Positions 44,772 through 53,692 of a stretch of DNA of 64,000 bases are shown in pieces. Position numbers and translations under genes: made by a program. Every line of letters starts with the position of its first letter. The stretch's first letter is position 1. The notes below the pieces were generated by a model. The model was given only the letters and a program-made list of their open reading frames with translations, was not told where the DNA came from and ran no database searches. The stretch lies in contig NZ_JAAOWU010000015.1 in NCBI RefSeq assembly GCF_013778505.1, positions 115,196 to 179,195 of the forward strand, written 5' to 3'. This DNA comes from Pseudomonas sivasensis. GTDB taxonomy: Bacteria; Pseudomonadota; Gammaproteobacteria; Pseudomonadales; Pseudomonadaceae.

Positions 44772-46580
44772 TCAGGTGATGTTGTTCGCGACCGGCTCGT
44801 CCAGCCCCATCGCATGCAACCGCGAGTAGTAGCCGCCTTTGGCGAGCAGTTCGACATGCGTACCACGCTCGACAATTTCACCGTGGTCCATCACCAGAAT
44901 CAGGTCGGCTTTCTCGATAGTGGACAAACGGTGCGCGATCACCAGGGTGGTGCGACCTTTCATGACCTTATCCAACGCAGCTTGAATGTGCCGCTCGGAC
45001 TCGGTATCCAGCGCCGATGTCGCCTCATCCAAGATCAGCAGCGGGGCATTTTTCAGCAGGGCCCGGGCGATTGCCAGACGCTGGCGCTGACCACCGGAGA
45101 GCAGCACGCCGTTTTCACCGACCTCGGTGTCCAGGCCTTTTGGCAGCTCCGAGATGAAGTCCATGGCGTAGGCATCCGCCGCAGCTTTCTCGATGTCGGC
45201 ACGCGGCGCGTCGGCCAGGTCGCCATAGGCGATGTTGTTGGCCACGGTGTCGTTGAACAGAGTCACGTGCTGGGTAACCTGGGCTACATGCCGGCGCAGG
45301 TTGCGCAGGCGGTAGTCTTCAATCTCGACCTCGTCCAGCAGGATTTCCCCGGTTTCATGATGGTAGAAACGCGGGATCAGGCTGGCCAGGGTCGACTTGC
45401 CGCTGCCTGAGCGGCCAACCAGAGCGATCATCTGCCCAGGGGCTGCGCTGAAGCTGATGTTCTTGAGCACCTCGCGTTCAGTACCTGGGTAAGTGAAGCT
45501 CAGGTTGCGCACGTCCAGGCGACCGCTGACGCGATCACGCTCCACGGTACCGCCGTCGACTTCAGGCACTTCATCCAGCTGTTCGAAGATGCTCTCGGCA
45601 CCCGCCACGCCTTTCTGGATCGTCGAGCTGACTTCCGACAACTGGCGGATCGGCTTGGGCAGCAGGCCCGCCGCGGTGATGTAGGCAACCAGATCGCCTG
45701 CCGTGGCGTCACCGCGCAACAGCAGTACCAGGAACATCAACACGGCCATCGCTGTGTAGATCACCAGCTGCAGCATCGGCGTATAGACCGCACCGGTCTT
45801 GTTCATGCGCAATTGCTTGTCGGTGTTGCCCTGGCTGGCGGCGGCAAAGCGACGCTGTTCATAGTCTTCGCCACCGAAGCTGCGCACCACACGGTAGCCC
45901 TGGATGGTCTCGGAGGCGACGTGGGTCACGTCACCCATCGCCACCTGGATCTTCTTGCTCTGCTTGCGGAATTTCTTGCTGGTGCTGCCGACCATGATTG
46001 CGATCAGCGGTAGGATCGCCAGCATCACCAGGGTCAGTTTCCAGTTCATCCACAGCAGGTAACCGAACAGGAACACCACCGTCAGGCCTTCGCGGATCAC
46101 GACCTTGATCGCATCCGTGGCAGCGCCGGTGACCATGGTCACGTTGAAGGTGATGCGTGAGATCAGGTGCCCCGAGTTATGGGTATCGAAGTAGCGGTTA
46201 GGCAGCACCAATAGCTTGTTGAACAGCTGGACCCGCAGGTCATGCACCAGCCCCAAGGAAACCTTGGCCAGGTAGTAGTTGCCCAGGAAAGACCCGAGGC
46301 CTTGCCACGCGGCGATCAGGATGATCAGCAGCGGCACGGCCATCAGCAACTTCAGGTCCTTGAAAAACGGAACCTTGGGCAGGAACACCACATCGGGATT
46401 GCTCAAGCCATCCACGAAGTACTTGAGAATCCCGGCGAGCATTGGCTGGGTCGAAGCAAAGATCACGAAGCCCACGATACTCAGCAGGAACATGCCGAGG
46501 TACGGTTTCACATAGCCCAGCAGCCGGAAATAAATTTTCAGGCTGGATTCCTGGTCCGCTTTGGGCGGTGCGTCACTCAT
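44772..46580 (-). CDS. msbA: Lipid A export ABC transporter MsbA
   Basis: Homodimeric flippase that moves lipid A-core across the inner membrane. The 602-residue half-transporter has six membrane helices in the first 320 residues. The ATPase domain shows Walker A GRSGSGKST, the signature LSGGQRQRLAIARALL, Walker B LLILDEATSALD and the H-loop VIAHRLSTIEKAD. It lies between waaL (9-nt gap) and the sulfation genes and ends in a strong terminator. Confidence 0.96.
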   Translation of the reverse strand: MSDAPPKADQESSLKIYFRLLGYVKPYLGMFLLSIVGFVIFASTQPMLAGILKYFVDGLSNPDVVFLPKVPFFKDLKLLMAVPLLIILIAAWQGLGSFLGNYYLAKVSLGLVHDLRVQLFNKLLVLPNRYFDTHNSGHLISRITFNVTMVTGAATDAIKVVIREGLTVVFLFGYLLWMNWKLTLVMLAILPLIAIMVGSTSKKFRKQSKKIQVAMGDVTHVASETIQGYRVVRSFGGEDYEQRRFAAASQGNTDKQLRMNKTGAVYTPMLQLVIYTAMAVLMFLVLLLRGDATAGDLVAYITAAGLLPKPIRQLSEVSSTIQKGVAGAESIFEQLDEVPEVDGGTVERDRVSGRLDVRNLSFTYPGTEREVLKNISFSAAPGQMIALVGRSGSGKSTLASLIPRFYHHETGEILLDEVEIEDYRLRNLRRHVAQVTQHVTLFNDTVANNIAYGDLADAPRADIEKAAADAYAMDFISELPKGLDTEVGENGVLLSGGQRQRLAIARALLKNAPLLILDEATSALDTESERHIQAALDKVMKGRTTLVIAHRLSTIEKADLILVMDHGEIVERGTHVELLAKGGYYSRLHAMGLDEPVANNIT

Positions 46581-46589
46581 GTGTCGAGC

Positions 46590-47768
46590 TCACTGATTGG
46601 GTAGGACGCGAACTTTATCACACACGTCGGGTTTGGCCCGCGCCCAGACCAAAACACTGGCCAGCGCAACCGGCAACCAGGTGATGAACCACTCGGCCCG
46701 AGGAGTGCCTGTGAGGCTTGCCGCATCGAATTGCATCGCCAGGGACGAGAACACCCACATGCCGATAATGCCCTTGCCGTAAGGGGTGTCGCGCATTTTC
46801 AAGGCTTGCCACAGCACGCCGAACCATACCGCCGACCACAGGATCAGGCCTGGCAGGCCCAACTCGATGGTCACATGGGTGAAGAGGTTGTGGGAGTGAT
46901 CGAAACGGTAGTCCCCCCAGAACAGGTTGTAATCACCACCCAGGCCCAGGCCCGTCCAGGGACGCTCGCTAATCATCTGCATCGCTGCCATAAAAATCTG
47001 CGGCCGGAAGGACGCGCCACGGGATAGCATCAACGACTGCATCGACAGGAATACCAGCACTGCCGCCACCACTGACGCAATGGCAATCAGGGTGCTGCGC
47101 CGGTCTCGGCACCACAGCGGCATGGCCACCACACTCAAAAACAGGGCCAATGCGGCGCCGCGGCTTTGGCTGGCTACTACAAACAGGCCGAGCAAGCCGA
47201 TCGCCGCCATGCAGGCCACTTGCATCCAGCGCTCACGCGGCATCCAGTGCAGCAACCACACGGCAGCCAGACCAATCACATACGCGCCCAGGATCGGGTG
47301 AGACAACTGACCCAGCCCTTCAAGACGCGCGTACCAAACGTTCCCTTCCATGCCATAGAACTTGATCATGGCCAGCAGCGACGACAAGGCAAGACCAAAG
47401 CCTCCCCACTGCATCAAACGAATCACGCGCTGGGGCTGTGCTTCGGCGAGTATCGGAAAGAACAACAGGAACACGCCGATATAGAGCAGGCGCTTGGCCT
47501 CGCGGGAGCCGTCTTCGGCATTGGTCCACCACAGGCTGATCAAGCCCCATGCCGCCAGCGCGGCGAGTGCCAGACAGATCCAGCGCTGAGCGCGCCAGAC
47601 TTGTTTGAGTTGCTCACGGGCAGACCAGGCAAACACCAGCGCCGGCAGCCACAGAAAGAGCGCCAGCCCCTGTTGATAAACTTTGTTGGTCGGCGCGAAC
47701 GCTATCGCCAGCAAAAACCACAACAACCCAAAACACATCCATCCGCGCGCCCAACGACCTGCTTGCAT
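46590..47768 (-). CDS. waaL: O-antigen ligase family protein (WaaL-type)
   Basis: Polytopic inner-membrane protein of 392 residues with about 11-12 helices. The large periplasmic loop carries RPWTGLGLGGDYNLFW and FDHSHNLFTHVTIELGLPG, the Wzy_C/O-antigen-ligase motif with the conserved His. It probably joins O-polysaccharide to the lipid A-core. AGGAG precedes the ATG at 47768. It is directly upstream of msbA, as in P. aeruginosa, where the order is msbA-PA4998-waaL. An alternative would be an O-antigen polymerase, but the context favours the ligase. Confidence 0.85.
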   Translation of the reverse strand: MQAGRWARGWMCFGLLWFLLAIAFAPTNKVYQQGLALFLWLPALVFAWSAREQLKQVWRAQRWICLALAALAAWGLISLWWTNAEDGSREAKRLLYIGVFLLFFPILAEAQPQRVIRLMQWGGFGLALSSLLAMIKFYGMEGNVWYARLEGLGQLSHPILGAYVIGLAAVWLLHWMPRERWMQVACMAAIGLLGLFVVASQSRGAALALFLSVVAMPLWCRDRRSTLIAIASVVAAVLVFLSMQSLMLSRGASFRPQIFMAAMQMISERPWTGLGLGGDYNLFWGDYRFDHSHNLFTHVTIELGLPGLILWSAVWFGVLWQALKMRDTPYGKGIIGMWVFSSLAMQFDAASLTGTPRAEWFITWLPVALASVLVWARAKPDVCDKVRVLPNQ

Positions 47769-47876
47769 CACCCGCTCCTAATACGGCCAACCTGCCAACC
47801 TGGCATGGTTAAAACTAAAAACTTTCGGCATCATTGCCGACCACTGTGCCCGTGACTCCAACAAGGCTTTCCGACG

Positions 47877-48482
47877 ATGCAATGTTCAAGGCTCCCCCAA
47901 ACCACGCTAAACACGATGATTGAAGGCGCCAGAATCCTGGAAAAGGACAGCTACGGGCCCAAAGTCTACCTGCTGACGGACGGGAACATTCTTAAACTGT
48001 TTCGTCGTAAACGTTTTTTTTCGTCGGCACTGTTGCGCCCCTACTCCAAGCGCTTCATCGATAACGCGGTCAAGCTGCAAGAACGCGGTATTCCAACCCT
48101 GACCGTCCTTGAGTACTTCCAACTGGACGCTGCAGGCATGACCGCTGTGCTGTATAGCCCGCTGCCGGGCGAGACACTGCGCCAGATTGCCAACAAAGAA
48201 GGCTTTGACTGGGAGCAGAACCTGGACCCGCTGGTGGCGCTGATTCGCCGCTTGCACACTGCCGGCATCTACTTTCGCTCCCTGCACCTGGGCAATATCG
48301 TCGTCACGCCGGACAACCAGATGGGCCTGATCGACGTAGCAGACATGCGCTTCCTGCGCGCGCCGTTGAGCCCGGCACTGGCGCGGCGCAACCTGCAGCA
48401 TTTCGCCCGCTATATTGCGCGCGAGAAGCTGAACGAACGCTTTCCAATGCAGGCACTGGAGCAAGCGCTGCTAGGTGCATGA
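47877..48482 (+). CDS. Kinase-like protein of the LPS core locus ('toluene tolerance' family)
   Basis: Protein of 201 residues with a kinase-like layout: KVYLLTDGNILKLF with a possible ATP-binding lysine K40, the catalytic-loop remnant FRSLHLGNIVV (H137, N140) and a metal-binding stretch LIDVADM (D153, D156). In the usual HxDxxxxN-type loop an Asp would stand at S135, so phosphotransfer is uncertain. The related gene in P. aeruginosa (PA4998) also lies between msbA and waaL genes. It is on the opposite strand from its neighbours and overlaps the next gene's end by 12 nt. A start 13 codons later is possible. Confidence 0.7.
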   Translation: MQCSRLPQTTLNTMIEGARILEKDSYGPKVYLLTDGNILKLFRRKRFFSSALLRPYSKRFIDNAVKLQERGIPTLTVLEYFQLDAAGMTAVLYSPLPGETLRQIANKEGFDWEQNLDPLVALIRRLHTAGIYFRSLHLGNIVVTPDNQMGLIDVADMRFLRAPLSPALARRNLQHFARYIAREKLNERFPMQALEQALLGA

Positions 48483-49568
48483 GAACAGACGCCGGGTGGT
48501 TTCACTGAATTCATTCCAGGCTTGCTCCGGCGCCAACGCCCGCAACTGAGCCTCGACAACCTCCTCACCCGAACTCGCGAACGCGCGGGTCAGGAGCTCG
48601 CCCCAAAACGCGGCATTGTCTGCCGGGGCGTACCAACCGGCATCCCCCAGTTGCTCGCGGAACACTGCCAGTTCACTGGTCAGTACGGGCACGCCGACCA
48701 TCACCGCCTCTTGCAGAATCAACCCCAGGCCTTCTTCCGTCGAAGGGATGGCAACCCAGTCAAACGCCCGGTAAAGGCTGGCCGCATCAGGCAGATGCCC
48801 AGGCAGCGACACTTGGTCCTGCAAGCCAAGCGCTGCGATACGTGCCTCAAGCCCGGGCCTCGCTGGCCCTTCGCCGAGGATCACCAGGCGCGCATCGGGC
48901 TGATCAGCCGCCGCACGGGCAAAGGCCTCCAACAAACAGGCAAACCCCTTGCCGTCTACCAGTCGACCAACCGCACCCACTACGGGAGTGGCAGACAACG
49001 GCAAGCCCAGACGGGATCGCGCCTGCTCACGGGAAAGCGCCGCAGCGCGAAAAGCGGCCGGGTCAAAGGCGCTGCGCAGCACCGTCACTGGCCGTTGCAG
49101 AGAACGCTCCAGCGAGTGTGCAAGGGTTTTCGAGACGGCCGTCAGCGTCAGTTGGGACGCCGGGAATTGATCGAACAACTGTTGATCAGCACGCCGCAAG
49201 CGCGTGGCACCATGAAAAATCACCACCGCACGCACGTTTGGCAAACGCTTGAGCACGGGCAAAAGCACCCGCGCAACACCGACCCCATCAAGAAGCACAA
49301 CCTGTACATCCTCAGGCAGGGCCTTCTGGAAGCGTGCACGCATCAAGGGCATCAACCATTTCCAGAGGTGCCGCCCCTTGAGCCTGGCGGAAGAGAGGTT
49401 CCACTCCACGGCCTGTTCAACCAGGCCGTCACTCGAATCAGCACTGCCTTGAAGCAACCAGGTGTGAATCGGTACGCCGCTGTCGGCGCGGGACAGTATC
49501 TGCCGATGAACCTTCTGCACCGAAGCAAATGCAGAACCACCGGCCCACATGATGTTGAGAATACTCAT
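48471..49568 (-). CDS. Glycosyltransferase, GT4 family (WapR-like position)
   Basis: GT-B glycosyltransferase of 365 residues. The C-terminal nucleotide-sugar-binding half is clear: VVGAVGRLVDGKGFACLLEAF, ARLVILGEGPARPGLE, and the EEGLGLILQEAVMVGVPVLTSE stretch with the acidic pair of GT4 enzymes. The substrate is not readable from sequence. The position matches P. aeruginosa wapR, the rhamnosyltransferase for O-antigen attachment, but I do not claim the same specificity. It is the last gene of the minus-strand operon and is 38 nt after the GT2 gene. Confidence 0.82.
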   Translation of the reverse strand: MSILNIMWAGGSAFASVQKVHRQILSRADSGVPIHTWLLQGSADSSDGLVEQAVEWNLSSARLKGRHLWKWLMPLMRARFQKALPEDVQVVLLDGVGVARVLLPVLKRLPNVRAVVIFHGATRLRRADQQLFDQFPASQLTLTAVSKTLAHSLERSLQRPVTVLRSAFDPAAFRAAALSREQARSRLGLPLSATPVVGAVGRLVDGKGFACLLEAFARAAADQPDARLVILGEGPARPGLEARIAALGLQDQVSLPGHLPDAASLYRAFDWVAIPSTEEGLGLILQEAVMVGVPVLTSELAVFREQLGDAGWYAPADNAAFWGELLTRAFASSGEEVVEAQLRALAPEQAWNEFSETTRRLFSCT

Positions 49569-49606
49569 CGCAAAACCTTATGAGGCGTTGTTGTCGCGTG
49601 TTGGAA

Positions 49607-50371
49607 TTACCAGGGAATCGCCCACCCGATAACCAGCCCCAGGCTCAGCATGACTGCCAGCTTCACCCGCTCTCTGCGCTTACGCCGTGCTTTGGTCGCG
49701 CGCTCTTCTGATGTCGACACATGCAAGCCAAAGCCAGTGTGCAACACCGCATCGCCTTCCAGGGTAACGGCAGGCAGATTCAACTGGGCGTACCGCTTGG
49801 AAAGCCCCTTCTCACCCTCGAACCCGGCGTAAGGTGCGCACAACCAGTATTCCTTGATACGCCGCAGGCCGGGGTTGAGAGAAAACCCCTGCCATTCAGG
49901 TTTCTCAGACAACAACGGATAACACGGTACGCCACCAATCACCTCGCGTGGCCCACGGTGGATATAGGGGCTGTGCACCTGCAAATCGTAGACAAAGTTA
50001 CGCAACCAGACTTGCAGGATATCGGGACGCTGCTCCAGCACCACCTTGGAATCTTCGACAAACCCAGGCCGGTAAAACGCCCAGTCATCTTCGCAATGGA
50101 AGATGTAGGGGGTTTTGACCGATCCATAGGCCAGGTCGATGGAAGCCAGTTGCCCAAGCTTCGGACGGTTGATCAAAAAAGTGCAATGACTGTGCCAGTG
50201 CTCGGGAATCGCGAGACGTACCGCTTCAACGCCAGAGTCTTCAGTAATGAAGACTTCGCGTATGTCTGCGGTATTGAACAGGTCGAAGCTCTCAAGCGTA
50301 CGCTTCAACAAATCGAAGCGGCCGCAACTGGTCACGACGAGGGTTATGTCGCTCTGATCGGAGAATTGCAT
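49607..50371 (-). CDS. GT2-like glycosyltransferase with C-terminal membrane tail
   Basis: Protein of 254 residues with a GT-A-like N-terminus: ITLVVTSCGRFDLLKRTLESF and the metal-binding FHCEDDWAFY. The C-terminus ends in a basic stretch (ATKARRKRRERVK) followed by one hydrophobic segment to the last residue (LAVMLSLGLVIGWAIPW), which looks like a tail anchor. Acceptor and donor are unknown. It lies 50 nt after the ssg-like gene in the same operon. I do not recognise an exact counterpart in the P. aeruginosa PA5000-PA5005 run. Confidence 0.75.
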   Translation of the reverse strand: MQFSDQSDITLVVTSCGRFDLLKRTLESFDLFNTADIREVFITEDSGVEAVRLAIPEHWHSHCTFLINRPKLGQLASIDLAYGSVKTPYIFHCEDDWAFYRPGFVEDSKVVLEQRPDILQVWLRNFVYDLQVHSPYIHRGPREVIGGVPCYPLLSEKPEWQGFSLNPGLRRIKEYWLCAPYAGFEGEKGLSKRYAQLNLPAVTLEGDAVLHTGFGLHVSTSEERATKARRKRRERVKLAVMLSLGLVIGWAIPW

Positions 50372-50421
50372 TCAAGTCTCGATAGGTTGTTTAGCCATCA
50401 TTGGCTGCCATGCGTCCGATG

Positions 50422-51378
50422 TCACACGCCCAGTTTCAGGCGCAGCGTTTCCAGCAAACTCAGTGGAGCACGCGGCCGCAACGGCGGCTTCAGGGCTTCG
50501 ACAATACGCTGCCCGATGCGCGCAAAGCTGAACTGGCTGACGGCGAGGTCTTGCCCGTTGCGCGCAATCTCTGCAGCCAGTTGCGGGTTGGCGCGCAGTT
50601 GCGAGAGCTTTTGCTGCAACTGTGGAATGTCCTTGTAGAACACCACATTGACCATGTCCTTGAAGCCAAGGGCCTCGTTCTCCGCAGCCCCTTGGTCAAA
50701 CGCCAGCAGCACACACCCGCAGGCCATGGCTTCGAAGTTCTTGATCATGTACTCGCCCATGCCCACGTCGGCGCTGACGAAAAAGCGAATCCGGTTGAGG
50801 GTCGCGCAGTACTCCTCACCCGACTTGGTGCGCGTGACCACCAAAGGCTCAACCCGTGCCAACTCATCGAGCAGCGCTTTGCGTCCGCTATAGGCCACGC
50901 TGTTGGTGCTGCCGACAAATGCCAGCTCGATGTCGCGCTCAAGCCCCTGGGGCTGCAACAGCGCCTGGTCGTAACCCTTGGGCACAAACACCGCATCAAA
51001 GCCTTCGGCACGCAGGCGCTCGGTCACCATGTGGCCCGAGCTGATCACCCGTGCCCACGGCAAACGACGGTAGTGGGCACTGAATTTACCGGTGTACTTG
51101 CAGGGAATGTAGTTCTGGTAGGCATCGTGTTCGAGGATCACCAGATTCGGGATCGTACGGATGAACCCGGCCTGGCGGATTTCCTGCTTGAAGCGCAGGA
51201 AGAACACGATGCGGTCATAGCGCGTCACGTCGACTTCGCGCTTGAAGTAACCGCGCAGGTTGCGCTGCTCATCACTGCTCAGCCAGCGGGTATCACACTC
51301 GCAGTGCTCGGCAATGCCTTCGTACAAGCGATCCAGAATCGCACGCTGCTCTTTCTGCACCAGAAATAAAACTTTCAT
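50422..51378 (-). CDS. ssg: Ssg-like cell-surface glycosyltransferase
   Basis: Protein of 318 residues starting MKVLFLVQKEQRAILDRLYEGIAEHCECDTRW. The C-terminal half has a GT-B-type binding region (ELAFVGSTNSVAYSGRKALL; MGEYMIKNFEAMACGCVLLAFDQGAAE) where a glycosyltransferase contacts the sugar nucleotide. It matches the Pseudomonas Ssg family (PA5001), whose loss alters LPS, surface spreading and biofilm. It sits between the GT2 gene and dnpA in the same order as PA5001-PA5002. The ATG at 51378 has AAAGGGA upstream. Confidence 0.82.
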   Translation of the reverse strand: MKVLFLVQKEQRAILDRLYEGIAEHCECDTRWLSSDEQRNLRGYFKREVDVTRYDRIVFFLRFKQEIRQAGFIRTIPNLVILEHDAYQNYIPCKYTGKFSAHYRRLPWARVISSGHMVTERLRAEGFDAVFVPKGYDQALLQPQGLERDIELAFVGSTNSVAYSGRKALLDELARVEPLVVTRTKSGEEYCATLNRIRFFVSADVGMGEYMIKNFEAMACGCVLLAFDQGAAENEALGFKDMVNVVFYKDIPQLQQKLSQLRANPQLAAEIARNGQDLAVSQFSFARIGQRIVEALKPPLRPRAPLSLLETLRLKLGV

Positions 51379-51401
51379 GACTTTCCCTTTCACAAATGCC
51401 T

Positions 51402-52799
51402 TCACAAACGCCAGAACAACTCATGCCGTCGTACGGCCTTGCGGAAAAATTCGTTCTCACCATAAGGCGACCGCGCCCGGCCCGCCAACACCCGCTGCAG
51501 CCAGCGGCGCATACGCCGCTTGAACGGCGGAGCGGGCTGCAGGTCATGCATCATGCCCAGCGCCATGGCTTTGTCACGCTGCTGCGCCAACGACAGTGGC
51601 AGGCTGCACGGGCGTAGCTCAAGCGTATCGTCGAACAGCGGCGGCAAGGCAATACCGGCGCCCGCGTCACCCATGGGCCAGCGGTCGTTGTCATGCAGAT
51701 GGTTGGCGTAACCCAGTACGACGGTCGGCTGCCATTCCAACCCTTGCAACGCCTCGACCACCGCTTGCTGCGCGCAGATATGGTCTGGGTGAGGGTCGAG
51801 CAATGGATGCGGCAATACGATCACTTCGGGACGTGCCGTCAGCAGCAACTGGCGCAGATCGGCCAGCAGGTTGTTCCAGGTCGGCAGGCCGTCAACATCC
51901 GCCGGCAACGGGAACGGATTGAACTGGCGAAACAGGCGGATATCCGACAGCTCAGCTTCGCGCGAGGCCACTGGCTGATCAGGCGTTGCGCGCATCGCCG
52001 GCAGTTGCAGGCAGAAGTAGCCCAACTGCACGCAATGCGCCTGCGGCACACCGGCCCAAAGCGGCACGGCAATGCTGTCCCAGGCGCGCAGGCGGCCCTT
52101 GGTACGCGAGGCTTCGACCGGGTCCAGACCCATTTGCTGATAATGCTCGGCTTCGATTTCACCGGCGGTGAGGGTCACGATCCACGGTTTTTCAGCCCGG
52201 CTGTATAAGCCAAAAGCGGCCAGCTCGGCGTCGTCGGCATGGGGCGCGATGACCATCACCCGCTGTTTTGAATACTCCGGATTACCCCAGGCCCACAACC
52301 GGGGCGCGCCGTGCAACGTGCAAAAGCGACCGCGCAAACGCAGCTCGCCCGCCGCCAGGGCGGGCGCCAGACCGCTGAGATTGAGATAACGAATGCCGTT
52401 CACACCGCGCTCGAAAGCCTGGCGATCAGTGCTGTCACCGCCTGTAATCTCAACGGCCGGATCCAGAAAGCGACCTAACCAACCGCTCTTGATCTTGATG
52501 GCCAATACCAAGGTCGCATCGGCTTGCAGGGGTGAATCAACCCGCAGCTGCCCGCCTTCGAAGCGAACCCCAGCCACTTCGGCTTCCGCCGAAAAACGGT
52601 ATTGATAGTCTTCGCCGGGGGCATAAAACAAATGGTCGGCAAACCACGCCTCATGGGCGATCCAGGCCAGCACTCCGAGTACCAGCGGCAGCCACCAGGC
52701 AACCCAGACACCGATCACCACCAGCAGCAACAGGCCGATCAATACGGCGACACGTTTGTTGCGCCGATGGCGCTTGAGCAATTGTTGTTTGCGGCTCAT
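51402..52799 (-). CDS. dnpA: PIG-L family de-N-acetylase DnpA
   Basis: Membrane-anchored deacetylase of 465 residues. Two helices at about 17-48 are followed by a beta-rich region. The PIG-L zinc motif is PHADDAE (186-192), with the partner LDPHPDH further on. P. aeruginosa DnpA (PA5002) is a reported de-N-acetylase linked to LPS and to fluoroquinolone tolerance of persister cells. The likely substrate is an N-acetylated core sugar. The ATG overlaps the mig-14 stop (ATGA), and ssg follows 23 nt downstream. Confidence 0.88.
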   Translation of the reverse strand: MSRKQQLLKRHRRNKRVAVLIGLLLLVVIGVWVAWWLPLVLGVLAWIAHEAWFADHLFYAPGEDYQYRFSAEAEVAGVRFEGGQLRVDSPLQADATLVLAIKIKSGWLGRFLDPAVEITGGDSTDRQAFERGVNGIRYLNLSGLAPALAAGELRLRGRFCTLHGAPRLWAWGNPEYSKQRVMVIAPHADDAELAAFGLYSRAEKPWIVTLTAGEIEAEHYQQMGLDPVEASRTKGRLRAWDSIAVPLWAGVPQAHCVQLGYFCLQLPAMRATPDQPVASREAELSDIRLFRQFNPFPLPADVDGLPTWNNLLADLRQLLLTARPEVIVLPHPLLDPHPDHICAQQAVVEALQGLEWQPTVVLGYANHLHDNDRWPMGDAGAGIALPPLFDDTLELRPCSLPLSLAQQRDKAMALGMMHDLQPAPPFKRRMRRWLQRVLAGRARSPYGENEFFRKAVRRHELFWRL

Positions 52800-53692
52800 A
52801 CGGTCAGCACCGGCACGGGGTTGCACCAACGGTCCTTGTACTCACGGTCGGCACGCCCGAAGGAAAAGCGCAGCGGCTTGCCGACTTCACGCGCCTGTTC
52901 CCAAGCGCTTTGGGTGTTGAGGAAACTCAGGACGCTGCCCGGGCTGAACGCGCGGGTTTCAGGGTCGACACCGCCGTTGACGTACTCCACGCTGATCCAC
53001 TCGGGCGATTCGACCCGGTACACCAACTGGACAGCGATGGGCGCATCGTTGAGAAAAATAACCGAGCCGATCAGCCACTCGCGCAACAGCTCGATCACTT
53101 CAGCCATACGCTCGGCGCCCGTGGCGACAAATCCCCAGCGGCGCAGGAACAGATCGCAGTAGATCGCGGCCAATTCCTGACTGGAAAACTCACTGACAGG
53201 GCGCACGACACCGCCTGCCTCTTCAAGCAAACGCAGTTCGCGGCGCTGGTTATAGCGGAATTTCTTCGACAGTTCTTCCGGGGTGCGGGCCATGGCCAGT
53301 TGCTCGGCCTGGGGCTTGAGGCCGCTGAAACGGCCTTCGTTCAGGACCGACAGGTAGCGTGCGCGGTGGCGCAACGGCGCCTGGGTGTTCGCGGCGGCCG
53401 GCAGGATCAACTCGGCGTTACCCAAGTCAAACAGGCCTTTCTTGCCCTTTTGTTTGAGTACGTCCTTGGACAACGCAAGGTCGCGGCCCCAGGTGGCGAT
53501 GCACGCCTGCAGTTCACCGCCCTGCTCCCAGGCCAGGTAACGCACCGGGATATCGGCCAACCCGGCCAGACGTTCGATCACTTGAGGATGGGTCGCGACA
53601 CTGCCGCCAAAACGTTGCCAGGCGTCGTTGTACGCACGCGCGTCGACGACGGACCAGCCGCGCTCGCGCCAGCCTTGAAATCGATTGAGCAT
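52796..53692 (-). CDS. Mig-14 family protein
   Basis: Protein of 298 residues with the Mig-14/GNAT-like pattern: GWSVVDARAYNDAWQRFGGSV, SKKFRYNQRRELRLLEEAGG and PIAVQLVYRVESPEWISVEYVNGG. In Salmonella and P. aeruginosa (PA5003) Mig-14 supports resistance to cationic antimicrobial peptides at the inner membrane; the reaction is unknown. It starts at the stop of the upstream GT4 gene (TGATG) and overlaps dnpA by 4 nt. The ATG at 53692 is chosen over a TTG one codon earlier. Confidence 0.87.
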   Translation of the reverse strand: MLNRFQGWRERGWSVVDARAYNDAWQRFGGSVATHPQVIERLAGLADIPVRYLAWEQGGELQACIATWGRDLALSKDVLKQKGKKGLFDLGNAELILPAAANTQAPLRHRARYLSVLNEGRFSGLKPQAEQLAMARTPEELSKKFRYNQRRELRLLEEAGGVVRPVSEFSSQELAAIYCDLFLRRWGFVATGAERMAEVIELLREWLIGSVIFLNDAPIAVQLVYRVESPEWISVEYVNGGVDPETRAFSPGSVLSFLNTQSAWEQAREVGKPLRFSFGRADREYKDRWCNPVPVLTV

